NCBI GenBank assembly: GCA_050014895.1
Contig: JBEKCL010000080.1
Span: 1 to 13,618, forward strand
DNA: 13,618 nt
Source: JAFGLP01 sp050014895
GTDB lineage: Bacteria > Chloroflexota > Dehalococcoidia > GIF9 > UBA5629
Direction: 5' to 3'
This document shows, piece after piece, positions 6,602 through 13,618 of this stretch; positions within the stretch are counted from its first letter, which is position 1, and each line of letters begins with the position of its first letter. The notes below the pieces were generated by a model. That model was given only the letters and a program-made list of their open reading frames with translations, searched no databases and was not told where the DNA came from. A program made the translations under genes and the position numbers.

Positions 6602-7813
6602 CTATTTTCCTCCGATAAGGTCCATGCTGGAATAAATCGGAACGAAAATAGAGAGGGCCAGGAAGCCCACGGCCAGCCCGATTATAATGGTCATAGCCGG
6701 CTCGATCATGCCCAGCACAGTCTGCAGTTGATCGGCAGCTTCTATCTCAAAGCTATCTGCAACGATAGTCAGCGTGTTATCGAGGTTTCCCGTCTCTTCC
6801 CCGACCTTGGTCATCTCCACCATTAATGGCAGGAAAATGGGCAGCTTGCGCATAGCAATGGCAAGGCCTTCACCCCTGATGATATCCTGCTCTACCTGCA
6901 TCAAGGCATTGGAAATCACCATGTTGCCGCTTGATTCAGCCGCCAGCCTGAGTATATCTGGCAATGGTAACCCGGAACGGAAGAGGATAGTGATGTTGCG
7001 GCAGACACGCGATAGGGCATTGATTTGGTTAAGCCTGCCCAGAACGGGTATCTTCAATGCCAACTTGTCCTTCAACAAATTCCCAACGGGGGTCTTGCTG
7101 TACCTGTACAGAAGTAAACATGCGATAATAATCGCTATCATGACATAGACCCCATAGTGGCCCATGAACATGACCACGGCAATCAGGATCTGGGTGATCA
7201 GCGGCAGCTTGCCACCCATCGAATTGAACATACTCATGATAGGCGGGAGCACAAAGGTAACCGCTAAGAAGCCAACCGCCACAGCCAGCACCAGCACTAT
7301 AACAGGGTAGGTCATAGCCTGCTTGATCTTGCGGGCGGCAGCGCTGGCTTGCTCTTCGTAGCTGGCCAAGTTGCGCAAAACGCCCTCCAATTGACCGGTC
7401 TGCTCGCCCACCGCGACTATTTTGCAATACATTTTATTAAAGGCTTTGGGGTGCTTTTCCATCGCCGTCGAGAGGGGACTGCCCGCGCGCAGGTCCGTCA
7501 CTATAGTATCCAGCATTTTTGCCAGGGTCTTGTTGGAAGTCTGGGCCCTTAGCAATCCAAGGCTCTGCACGATACCAACACCCGATTCCAAAAGCAAGGC
7601 AAGCTGCCTTGAGAAAAGTATGATCTCCTCCTGCTTAATGCCCTTCGCGAAAATGTCGGGCATGCCGGTTATTGCAGGGCCGATTGCTTTCAGGCTCAGC
7701 ACCTGGTAACCCTTGAGCGACAGCTTCTCTCCGGCATCCTTTTCACCGTCGGCTGTGATGTTGCCCTTGGTTACACGCCTTTCAGCGGTGTAGACTACAT
7801 ATTCAAATTCCAT
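6602..7813 (-). CDS. pilC: Type IV pilus platform protein PilC / GspF
   Basis: 403 residues, the family's normal length. This polytopic cytoplasmic-membrane protein is the platform on which PilB and PilT rotate pilins into or out of the fibre. Two tandem T2SSF repeats are evident: residues about 65-188 (LFSRQLALLLESGVG, then VGEQTGQLEGVL) and about 267-389 (CRNITILFRSGLPL, then VGEETGNLDNTL). The paired VGEQTG and VGEETG boxes are diagnostic. Membrane helices are predicted near 169-191, 205-238 and 368-393. The N-terminal domain (1-60) matches the usual PilC start, YxxYTAERRVTKG. The start ATG 7811-7813 has GGAAAAG about three bases upstream. It lies 180 bp after pilB, the largest gap within the operon's core, and precedes the minor pilin genes. 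Confidence 0.96.
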   Translation of the reverse strand: MEFEYVVYTAERRVTKGNITADGEKDAGEKLSLKGYQVLSLKAIGPAITGMPDIFAKGIKQEEIILFSRQLALLLESGVGIVQSLGLLRAQTSNKTLAKMLDTIVTDLRAGSPLSTAMEKHPKAFNKMYCKIVAVGEQTGQLEGVLRNLASYEEQASAAARKIKQAMTYPVIVLVLAVAVGFLAVTFVLPPIMSMFNSMGGKLPLITQILIAVVMFMGHYGVYVMIAIIIACLLLYRYSKTPVGNLLKDKLALKIPVLGRLNQINALSRVCRNITILFRSGLPLPDILRLAAESSGNMVISNALMQVEQDIIRGEGLAIAMRKLPIFLPLMVEMTKVGEETGNLDNTLTIVADSFEIEAADQLQTVLGMIEPAMTIIIGLAVGFLALSIFVPIYSSMDLIGGK

Positions 7814-7993
7814 ATCTTTTCCAGAGGACAGCCCTCCCCATTACAATTATGCATAATCCCAAGCAGCTTAAAATAGACTTTTTGTAACGTTATTCATAGT
7901 ACTATCGTCCTGTCTGCAATCTAATGTAAGTCTGATCAAGCGCAGCGCTGAACAGAATGCTACTCGATACAAAATTCCCGTTGCGCTGACGGT
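7814..7993. other. 180-bp pilB-pilC intergenic gap with a small palindrome
   Basis: No convincing coding sequence was found; short reading frames here lack start and ribosome-binding signals. A perfect 12-bp palindrome, ATTATGCATAAT, lies at 7846-7857, about 33 bases upstream of the pilC start. No intrinsic terminator with a U-run follows pilB on the minus strand, so read-through from pilB is plausible. An internal promoter could sit here but none is clear. Confidence 0.5.
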
Positions 7994-9544
7994 TTAGGTT
8001 ATCGTATAAGCATTGCGCAGCACCTCAAAAGGTGTGGTGATACCGGCTTTTACCTTGAGCATGCCATACTTGGCAATGGGTACCAGCCCCTCTCTCAAGG
8101 CAGCTGCCCTGAGTTCGCTATCGCTCGAGCCGGCTACTATCATCCTGCGGATGTTGTCAGTGATCGTCAGTATCTCGAATATAGCGGTGCGACCGTGATA
8201 GCCGGTACCAACGCATTCCGTGCATCCCTGGCCATACGTAAACTCTGCCCTGCTCTCGCCCATCTCTTTCTCATAGGCCATCTGCTCTGCCAGTGGCGCC
8301 GTCACCATGCGTGCACAATGCGGGCAGACGCGTCGTACCATCCTCTGTGCAATTACACCGATTAATGCCGAGCTGAGGAGAAAGGGCTCCACGCCCAGGT
8401 CGATCAGGCGGAAAAGCGAGCCCGTTGTATCATTAGCATGAACTGATGAAAGTACCAGGTGGCCGGTTAGCGCCGATTGCACGGCGATCAGTGCTGTCTC
8501 GCCATCGCGTATCTCACCCACCAGGATAACGTCAGGGTCAAGCCTGACAATGGCGCGCAGGCCGCTGGCAAAGGTCAGGCCGGCTTTGACATTCACCTGC
8601 ATCTGGTTGATATTGGAGAAACGGTATTCAACCGGGTCTTCAATTGTGATAATGTTCTTGCCTACACTGTCCAATGAGTTAACGGCTGCGTAAAGCGTGG
8701 TGGTTTTGCCTGCGCCTGTCGGACCACTGATCAGCACCATGCCGTACGGCATCATCAGCATCTTCTCGAAAACTTCCTGGCTTTCACTTAAAAAGCCGAT
8801 CTCGGGCAGCGCTAATGCCGCCATGGATTTATCCAGCAAACGCAGCACAGCCATCTCGCCATTGACGGTATTTACCGTGGCCACACGCACATCTATGCGT
8901 CTCTTATCAGAGTCGAACGAGAACTGGCCGTCCTGCGGCCTCCTGTGGTCGGCAATATTCATGTCGGAAATGATTTTTATGCGTGAGATCAAACTGTGAT
9001 GCACTTTCAGCGGCAGGGAGGCCACTTCATGCAAGATACCGTCTATTCTGCAGCGGATGCGCAGCCTTGACTCGTCAGGCTCGATATGGATATCAGATGC
9101 ACGCGACTTGACCGCTTCTTGCAGCATCTGCTCGAGTTGGAGCGCTACCGGTGAATCCCCACCATCTTCCCCCGCGGCAGTCAAAGCAGAAGCAACAATT
9201 GTCCCCCCTGGCGCGGCCTGATCCTTGGCAGAACCGTAGTTGTGTTCTATGCCTTCCTTGATATCGGCATCGGAAGCGGCTATCGGATCAATCCTCTTGC
9301 GTGTATATATGGACAGATTCTCAATCGTCCGTATGTCCCTGGGGTCGGCAATGAAAACACGCAGGGTATTGCCATCGAGTGACATTGGCAATACATTATA
9401 TTTTCTGGCAACGTCATCCGGGATCAACCCCAAAGCCTGCGGCGTCGGATCCTGATACTGCATGTTTAGTCGAGCTACACCCTTTTTCACCGGGGTAACC
9501 GGCTCTGATGGTTGTGCCTTTTGTTTATTAGTATCGATAACCAT
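7994..9544 (-). CDS. pilB: Type IV pilus assembly (extension) ATPase PilB / GspE
   Basis: 516 residues, somewhat shorter than the usual PilB of about 560. This hexameric ATPase powers pilin polymerisation through PilC. After a Gln/Pro-rich start, a single GspE N-terminal (MshEN-like) domain spans about 35-104 (ALGLIPDDVARKYNVLP). The catalytic half has SRASDIHIEP (147-156), the arginine-finger region, Walker A GPTGAGKTT (274-282), Asp box IEDPVEY (301-307), Walker B DPDVILVGEIRD (336-347) and His box SSVHAND (366-372). A zinc-binding tetracysteine C407/C410 and C441/C444 and the GRTAIFEIL segment (451-459) identify PilB/GspE rather than PilT. Start ATG 9544 is preceded only by a weak AGAG. 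It lies 31 bp after the small ORF pair, at the head of the recognisable pilus genes. Confidence 0.96.
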   Translation of the reverse strand: MVIDTNKQKAQPSEPVTPVKKGVARLNMQYQDPTPQALGLIPDDVARKYNVLPMSLDGNTLRVFIADPRDIRTIENLSIYTRKRIDPIAASDADIKEGIEHNYGSAKDQAAPGGTIVASALTAAGEDGGDSPVALQLEQMLQEAVKSRASDIHIEPDESRLRIRCRIDGILHEVASLPLKVHHSLISRIKIISDMNIADHRRPQDGQFSFDSDKRRIDVRVATVNTVNGEMAVLRLLDKSMAALALPEIGFLSESQEVFEKMLMMPYGMVLISGPTGAGKTTTLYAAVNSLDSVGKNIITIEDPVEYRFSNINQMQVNVKAGLTFASGLRAIVRLDPDVILVGEIRDGETALIAVQSALTGHLVLSSVHANDTTGSLFRLIDLGVEPFLLSSALIGVIAQRMVRRVCPHCARMVTAPLAEQMAYEKEMGESRAEFTYGQGCTECVGTGYHGRTAIFEILTITDNIRRMIVAGSSDSELRAAALREGLVPIAKYGMLKVKAGITTPFEVLRNAYTIT

Positions 9545-9575
9545 ACATTACTCTATTTGGCGGTATTACATCAAG

Positions 9576-9689
9576 CTAAAGCATCAATACTACTGACCTC
9601 GATGATTTTTGATTCTCTGCCTGCTTGATAAAATCAACTATGCCTTTATCGTGTGACACTTCCTGTCCCATTTCAATTATCTGGATCAT
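9576..9689 (-). CDS. Possible small protein (37 aa), second half of a disrupted ORF
   Basis: A 37-residue reading frame starting at ATG 9689 that overlaps the stop of the ORF upstream in an ATGA arrangement. It encodes MIQIIEMGQEV and then a Lys/Glu-rich helix-like segment (HDKGIVDFIKQAENQK) ending VVLML. It stops 31 bp before pilB. It has no ribosome binding site of its own, so it would need coupling to, or a -1 slip from, the ORF upstream. The composition is protein-like but I do not recognise a family. It may be the back half of a roughly 61-residue gene broken by one missing A, a real coupled pair, or chance. Confidence 0.35.
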   Translation of the reverse strand: MIQIIEMGQEVSHDKGIVDFIKQAENQKSSRSVVLML

Positions 9690-9760
9690 TTTCTGCCGCT
9701 TTGGTCACAAATTAATACGGCCTCCAGTTGCTTTACATCTAACAGGGAGCCTGTATCCAT
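9686..9760 (-). CDS. Possible small ORF (24 aa) with good RBS heading the pilus operon
   Basis: ATG 9760 opens a 24-residue frame (MDTGSLLDVKQLEAVLICDQ, then SGRK, stop TGA). A good Shine-Dalgarno, GGGAG, lies eight bases upstream at 9769-9773. At its end the sequence AGAAAATGATC holds four As before the TGA. Inserting one A, or a -1 ribosomal slip on the A run, would join it to the following 37-codon frame to give about 61 residues. An in-frame TGA just upstream rules out a longer N-terminus. Not recognised as any family; it may be a leader peptide, an intact small gene with a sequencing indel, or a decayed remnant. Confidence 0.4.
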   Translation of the reverse strand: MDTGSLLDVKQLEAVLICDQSGRK

Positions 9761-9768
9761 TTGTTTTG

Positions 9769-9773
9769 CTCCC
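9769..9773 (-). promoter_or_regulatory. Ribosome binding site of the small ORF upstream of pilB
   Basis: GGGAG on the minus strand, eight bases before ATG 9760. It is stronger than the sites seen before pilB, the pilins or pilO, which is the main reason to take the small ORF seriously. Confidence 0.45.
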
Positions 9774-9809
9774 TGCAGAATTCATGATACTTACTCCAGT
9801 ATTGCATGA

Positions 9810-9844
9810 TTATTAGCCCAATAGTAGGGCCATTGGGCTAATAA
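9810..9844. promoter_or_regulatory. Perfect 13-bp inverted repeat in the divergent intergenic region
   Basis: The arms TTATTAGCCCAAT (9810-9822) and ATTGGGCTAATAA (9832-9844) are exact reverse complements around a 9-base spacer. Neither strand has a T-run after the stem, and the flanking genes point away from it, so an intrinsic terminator is unlikely. The position, about 50 bp upstream of the small ORF leading into the pilus operon and about 137 bp upstream of the plus-strand surface gene, suits an operator for one or both divergent transcripts. A structural hairpin in a 5' leader is the alternative. Confidence 0.5.
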
Positions 9845-9927
9845 ACGTGACACCCTTTGGTCAATACTGCGATTGGTTATTTTGCAAATAGGGCTTTGAT
9901 TATGGTAGATTTCAGACAAATCTGCAA

Positions 9928-9933
9928 TATGAT
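9928..9933 (+). promoter_or_regulatory. Weak candidate -10 element for the surface protein gene
   Basis: TATGAT, continuing into AATT, lies about 48 bp upstream of the ATG and matches the sigma70 -10 consensus well. No good -35 sits at 16-18 bases upstream (GTAGAT at best), so support is weak. Confidence 0.2.
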
Positions 9934-9943
9934 AATTATGGCT

Positions 9944-9968
9944 GCCGTATGTATTATTGTAATACGGC
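9944..9968 (+). promoter_or_regulatory. Hairpin immediately upstream of the surface protein start
   Basis: GCCGTAT (9944-9950) and ATACGGC (9962-9968) form a perfect 7-bp stem with an 11-base loop. It ends 12 bases before ATG 9981, where a Shine-Dalgarno would normally lie, and no purine-rich site is visible between them. It could affect translation initiation or be a protein-binding site. Confidence 0.35.
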
Positions 9969-9980
9969 TTTGAATAATTG

Positions 9981-12900
9981 ATGAAAATACTACGGAGACT
10001 CTATCCGTTAAATTTACTTTTACTATCACTTATTGCAGTATCAAACCTGGTTTTACCCCAAGGAAATTGCGCTGCTGCTTCCCAAAGGACGCTGGCCTGG
10101 TCCATAGTGGATACGCCTTCCGATTACGTTAACAGCATGGTCATACACAAATGCGGCATAAACGACCTGGCTCTGGGGCCGGACAACCTAACCTTTTACG
10201 CTATCAGCACGGACAATACTACTACGGACAACACTACGCCCAACGAGGGGCTGTTCAAATCGACCGATGCCGGATACTCATGGTCCTCTAGCATTGGCAA
10301 CAACCTGGCCCGGGCTGGCGCCTTCTTCCCGGTGTGGAACATAGCGGTAGCACCCGATGATGCAAATTTTATTATCGTTGTCACCGACAACAGCTCCAAC
10401 ATGGCCACCAGCGGCGGCCCCAGGATGGCTTATTACTCTATAGACGGCGGCAATAACTGGACCAACACTGGCCTGTCTTTGAACACCAACGAATACATCA
10501 GTTGCCTGGCTATATCTTATTCCAACTCAGGCAACCGGGATATCGCCGTCGGGACGCGCAGCATCGGGGACACCCAGGGCAGGCTGCTGACCGTGCACTA
10601 CAGCTCATCCTTCTCCACGACATGGGCAGATCAGTCCTTACCCGCCACAGCCATTACATCGGTGAAATTCTCACCGAACTACATTTCGGACCAGACCATG
10701 GTGGTCATCTCATTCACGACGGCAGGAACGACCCTGCACCTGGGTAAACACGATACAACACTTAATACCACCCAATGGGACCTCCTCGGCGGCTACACTG
10801 GCTACCCCGTAGCGCTCGGTACATACTCTATAATACGCACCGGCATCGAGCTTCCCACCGATTACGTGGGCACCGATTTGACCCTGCGAGGCTGTTTTAT
10901 CAACGTGTTCGATAACACTACTGCCTCAGCCGTGTTTTATATCAGGCCCACCGCTGATATCGTCAAAATCACAACGAACGGGATACGCATATATTCCATC
11001 GCCTATTTCGGCAGCAACGCAACAGGCATACTTTTAGCCGGCGAGGCCACAGCCGACCCCACGAAGGCCCTGGGCAAGGTATGGCAATGCGGGGCTGCGC
11101 AAGTGACCTCGGGGCCGGCCACATGGACGCCCTCGGACACCTGGAAATCGCCCAGCGGCGGCGGCGGGACAGGACGCGCCAACGTGCTGCTGGCGTGGAA
11201 ACCGGACGGCAGCACGGCCTATTGCGGCACAAGCTCGGAGAACTCCACACTGGCAGGAACCGGCTGGGCAGCAGGCCAGTGGCCATTCTCCAAGTTAACT
11301 AAGGTACAATCAGACGAGTCGGCTTTCCAGTACAGCATGAATAACGGGACAGTCTGGAACCAGATCGGCATAATCAACACGGTGATCAGCCAGCTTTCAG
11401 ATGTGGCGGCATATGAACAACCGGCGGAAGAGGGCATCGGTACATTGTACCTAGCATCGCTCAATAATAACATCACCATAATACCCAATATCGACAGCGT
11501 CTGGCGCAGCACAAGCGATCCGCTGGGCCATACGTGGGAGCGGGTTTTAACCTGGCCCACCAGTAATAATGGGATCATACTGCGCATCAACCCCAGGATT
11601 TCAGGCAGCGGCAAGACAATCGTTTTTGCCGACCTTACAACCACTACTATCATGCATTCTTCGGATGAGGGAAACCTGTGGGACCCGCCGTTGTTGCCCG
11701 GCATGCCTGTATACGATATATCGCTGCTGGACGATACGACCATGTATGTCCTGGGGGATTATACTGTCCGCAAGCTAACACTATACGGCCAACCCGGGAC
11801 ACCACTCAATACAAATCTTTTATCACCCGGACATACCATTTGTACGCCTCTGACACCTGCTTCCGATAGCAACGGGAAAGCACAAGATCTAGTAATAATC
11901 GGGACGGGTGGCAGCAATGAATGCTATGTGGCCTGGGCGGATTTCGCAGAATCTATCCCTAAATTTACGCCGCTTAAGATGCTGCCGGTGCAGGGTGACG
12001 TCCACGTGGAAATTGACGACCAGTATAGCACCAATAAAAATATCTATGCAGGCATTACTACCAGCGCTCATAATGACGGCAATATTTACCGCTGGACCGT
12101 GGGGACCAGCACTGACTGGGATGAGCTTGATCCAATTAACAGGTCATTTTTCGGTATATGCATGCGGAATGATGTGCTCTACGGTGCATGGAATACGGAT
12201 ATAACAACTACCACAGGCGTTGACCGTACGCTGGATGAGAGAGTAAAAGTACCTCCTCCCCCTGAATGGGATGAACTGCTCGATGGCCTACCAAACGGCC
12301 CTATATTTACACACGAACCAACCTCCCTGCACACATCGTCGAATACCTACAATACGCTCTGGGCCATCGACAACCGCCCATACAAATTTGATTCAGCCAA
12401 TGGCATTGGCTGTCTTTGGCAATATGTCGATTCGGTGGCCAAGCTGGGTCCCTGGCCCACTACACCACCACTCGGCGGTTTTATAGGGCCGGACCCAGTA
12501 ACAGGGAGGGCGCACCAGATCGATTTCAAGTGGAGGCCGCTCAGGGATATATTTGGCTACGACGTGCTGATCGCCAAGGATGCCAATTTCACTTTATTGC
12601 TCAGCCAGGTGCTGAATATAACACCGGTTGATAATCGCACAGGCGCATGGGTGGTCGTACCAGCTGACCAGCAAAACCCAGCGTGCTGGATCTCACCTGG
12701 AGTGCTTGAAGCGGGCCGCGCTTATTACTGGAGGGTGCGCGGTTCGAGGTCGATAAGGCAGACGCCAATTCACAGCCCGTGGTCCCCAACCATGTTTTTC
12801 TATGTAAAGCCGGGATTTCGCGTCACGGCAGGCTCTATAGGACCCACACTCCTGACGCCGATTGACGGTATATGCGGCAACTGTAAACCGCCTATCCGCT

Positions 12901-13271
12901 TCAGTTGGGGGCCCGTAGAAGGCGCCAAAAAATATGAGTTTGTACTGGCCAATGATGCGCAGCTCAGCGACGTAATCGTGAGGGTCACCACACAATCAAC
13001 CGCTTATGAATATGACTATAATCTGAAGATCTCTAAACCCTATTTCTGGCAGGTAAGGGCTTTTACACCAGTGTCGAGCGATCCCAGCCCGGTAGGCACC
13101 TTCACTCTATCGGAAAATATGACAACGCCGCAAAATACGCTCCTATCTACTATCAGTTCCAGCGCATTTCCAATGATATCCAGTCTATGGATCTGGATAA
13201 TTATTCTCATTATTGCGGGGTTGCTGTTTGTGATCCTCGCCTATATCTTCATAAGCAGGAGGCGTTATTAA
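9981..13271 (+). CDS. Large membrane-anchored surface protein with Asp-box propeller and two Fn3-like domains
   Basis: 1,096 residues from ATG 9981; an adjacent in-frame TTG at 9978 would add one. A basic start and hydrophobic segment (about 8-30) ending GNCAAAS form a Sec signal peptide. The preceding residue (N) does not fit a lipobox, so it is probably not a lipoprotein. Asp boxes of the S-x-D-x-G-x-x-W type occur near 94-101 (STDAGYSW), 153-160 (SIDGGNNW) and 560-567 (SSDEGNLW), with degenerate copies between (SMNNGTVW). This indicates a BNR/sortilin-type beta-propeller over roughly residues 40-800. Two Fn3/Ig-like domains follow: about 845-945 with YYWRVRG, and about 955-1044 with PYFWQVRAF. 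A final helix (about 1069-1091) and RRRY anchor it in the membrane with the bulk outside. No sialidase catalytic residues can be assigned, so a binding or S-layer-like structural role is more likely than glycosidase. It is transcribed away from the pilus operon. Confidence 0.85.
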   Translation: MKILRRLYPLNLLLLSLIAVSNLVLPQGNCAAASQRTLAWSIVDTPSDYVNSMVIHKCGINDLALGPDNLTFYAISTDNTTTDNTTPNEGLFKSTDAGYSWSSSIGNNLARAGAFFPVWNIAVAPDDANFIIVVTDNSSNMATSGGPRMAYYSIDGGNNWTNTGLSLNTNEYISCLAISYSNSGNRDIAVGTRSIGDTQGRLLTVHYSSSFSTTWADQSLPATAITSVKFSPNYISDQTMVVISFTTAGTTLHLGKHDTTLNTTQWDLLGGYTGYPVALGTYSIIRTGIELPTDYVGTDLTLRGCFINVFDNTTASAVFYIRPTADIVKITTNGIRIYSIAYFGSNATGILLAGEATADPTKALGKVWQCGAAQVTSGPATWTPSDTWKSPSGGGGTGRANVLLAWKPDGSTAYCGTSSENSTLAGTGWAAGQWPFSKLTKVQSDESAFQYSMNNGTVWNQIGIINTVISQLSDVAAYEQPAEEGIGTLYLASLNNNITIIPNIDSVWRSTSDPLGHTWERVLTWPTSNNGIILRINPRISGSGKTIVFADLTTTTIMHSSDEGNLWDPPLLPGMPVYDISLLDDTTMYVLGDYTVRKLTLYGQPGTPLNTNLLSPGHTICTPLTPASDSNGKAQDLVIIGTGGSNECYVAWADFAESIPKFTPLKMLPVQGDVHVEIDDQYSTNKNIYAGITTSAHNDGNIYRWTVGTSTDWDELDPINRSFFGICMRNDVLYGAWNTDITTTTGVDRTLDERVKVPPPPEWDELLDGLPNGPIFTHEPTSLHTSSNTYNTLWAIDNRPYKFDSANGIGCLWQYVDSVAKLGPWPTTPPLGGFIGPDPVTGRAHQIDFKWRPLRDIFGYDVLIAKDANFTLLLSQVLNITPVDNRTGAWVVVPADQQNPACWISPGVLEAGRAYYWRVRGSRSIRQTPIHSPWSPTMFFYVKPGFRVTAGSIGPTLLTPIDGICGNCKPPIRFSWGPVEGAKKYEFVLANDAQLSDVIVRVTTQSTAYEYDYNLKISKPYFWQVRAFTPVSSDPSPVGTFTLSENMTTPQNTLLSTISSSAFPMISSLWIWIIILIIAGLLFVILAYIFISRRRY

Positions 13272-13312
13272 TCAGTATTCACATGGGTTGCTTTAGCTGC
13301 GCTCGAAAAAAC

Positions 13313-13318
13313 GGAGGG
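13313..13318 (+). promoter_or_regulatory. Strong ribosome binding site of the methyltransferase gene
   Basis: GGAGGG sits six bases before ATG 13325. A second ATG at 13321 is too close to it and its frame stops after 13 codons, so 13325 is the start that fits. Confidence 0.8.
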
Positions 13319-13324
13319 ACATGA

Positions 13325-13618
13325 ATGGCCCGTCCCAATCGGTTTCGAAGGTTGGATTATAATGTGAAAGAAATGAAGAACGTTAATTATAAAGCTATCG
13401 CGGTCCTGGCTGCGCAGGTCAAGGGATTCCTGGCAGAGGATGAAGGAAAAGCCCTTTTTGAGCTTGCACTTGAGGCGGCTTCCCATGGGCCATGCCTGGA
13501 GATAGGCAGCTTCTGCGGCAAATCCGCCGTCTACTTAGGCACAGCATGCAAACTGAAGGGTGTCACGCTCTTTACCATCGATTACCATACCGGGTCAGAA
13601 GAACAGCAACCCGGCGAA
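13325..13618 (+). CDS. Class I SAM-dependent methyltransferase (partial, C-terminus beyond window)
   Basis: 98 codons are visible before the window ends, in frame to the last base. After a basic, helical N-terminus comes CLEIGSFCGKSAVYLG (about 57-72), which is motif I of the Rossmann-fold methyltransferases (ExGxxxGxS) and forms the SAM-binding loop. LFTIDYHTGSEEQQPGE (about 82-98) then supplies the acidic residue at the end of strand beta2 that binds the SAM ribose. The GSFCGKS and 'HTGSEE' style resembles Methyltransf_24-like enzymes, often found beside glycan or cell-surface genes. The substrate cannot be told from this part. It begins 53 bp after the surface protein gene on the same strand with no terminator between, so the two may be co-transcribed; glycan modification of a surface protein is a guess. 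ATG 13373 is an alternative start. Confidence 0.85.
   Translation, partial: MARPNRFRRLDYNVKEMKNVNYKAIAVLAAQVKGFLAEDEGKALFELALEAASHGPCLEIGSFCGKSAVYLGTACKLKGVTLFTIDYHTGSEEQQPGE

Noticed and set aside
9625..9816. A 63-codon plus-strand open frame in the divergent intergenic region
   Set aside because: It has no ribosome binding site, runs across the perfect dyad, and lies antisense to the better supported small ORF pair.
9810..9844. Reading the 13-bp inverted repeat as an intrinsic terminator
   Set aside because: No T-run follows on either strand and both neighbouring genes are transcribed away from it.
2400..9981. Recurrent TTG codons just before ATG starts (pilO, GspI-like pilin, surface protein)
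   Set aside because: Three cases in AT-rich start regions can arise by chance; the ATG was used in each.
10050..10090. A lipoprotein signal at GNC in the surface protein leader
   Set aside because: The residue before the Cys is Asn, not Gly/Ala/Ser, and the following AAAS is a normal signal peptidase I site.
9981..11700. Calling the propeller protein an exo-sialidase
   Set aside because: Asp boxes are structural and occur in many propellers; the catalytic Arg triad, Tyr and Glu of sialidases cannot be identified here.
13130..13271. A sortase (LPxTG), PEP-CTERM or archaeosortase-type sorting signal at the C-terminus of the surface protein
   Set aside because: There is a membrane helix and a basic tail, but no LPxTG, PEP or PGF motif before the helix.
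3410..13271. Apparent excess of N-x-S/T sequons in the giant pilin and the surface protein
   Set aside because: By hand count there are about 12 and 17, only mildly above expectation for Asn/Ser/Thr-rich proteins, so this is not evidence of N-glycosylation.

Overview
This window carries most of a type IV pilus / type II secretion-like machine, all on the minus strand, next to a large membrane-anchored surface protein and the start of a methyltransferase gene on the plus strand. No rRNA, tRNA, mobile element or CRISPR array was recognised. The organism is probably a monoderm Chloroflexota, perhaps of the Dehalococcoidia. That rests on the PilM-like N-terminal sequence, on the surface protein's layout (signal peptide, Asp-box propeller, two Fn3/Ig-like domains, one C-terminal membrane helix followed by RRRY), and on the absence of any secretin (PilQ/GspD) or PilP here. 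This assignment comes from recalled family features, not from a search.

Minus strand, in transcription order: a tiny and apparently frame-disrupted ORF pair (9760-9576); the assembly ATPase PilB/GspE (9544-7994); a 180-bp gap; the platform protein PilC/GspF (7813-6602); a GspI/PilV-like minor pilin (6536-6132); a GspJ/PilW-like minor pilin (6114-5536); a very large GspK/PilX-like pilin with an adhesin-like extension (5509-3410); a 103-residue conserved-looking hypothetical protein (3396-3085); PilO/GspM (2996-2400); a natural PilM-PilN fusion resembling GspL (2381-966); and the retraction ATPase PilT (933-1, cut off by the window edge). Most gaps are 20-85 bp, so this looks like one operon. 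PilB powers extension and PilT retraction, both through PilC. The PilM-N/PilO proteins form the inner-membrane alignment complex. The I-J-K pilins probably form the priming tip complex. A major pilin gene, a prepilin peptidase gene and any secretin gene are not in the window.

The 433-bp divergent region (9545-9977) holds the small ORF pair, a perfect 13-bp inverted repeat at 9810-9844, and a short hairpin directly upstream of the plus-strand gene. Plus strand: a 1,096-1,097-residue surface protein (9981-13271), then, 53 bp later and behind a strong ribosome binding site, the first 98 codons of a class I SAM-dependent methyltransferase (13325 to the window end).

The most interesting points are the giant Glu5-lacking tip pilin, the PilM-PilN fusion with decayed nucleotide-binding loops and a PilN-like linker kept in cis, and the unexplained small ORF pair and dyad at the head of the pilus operon.
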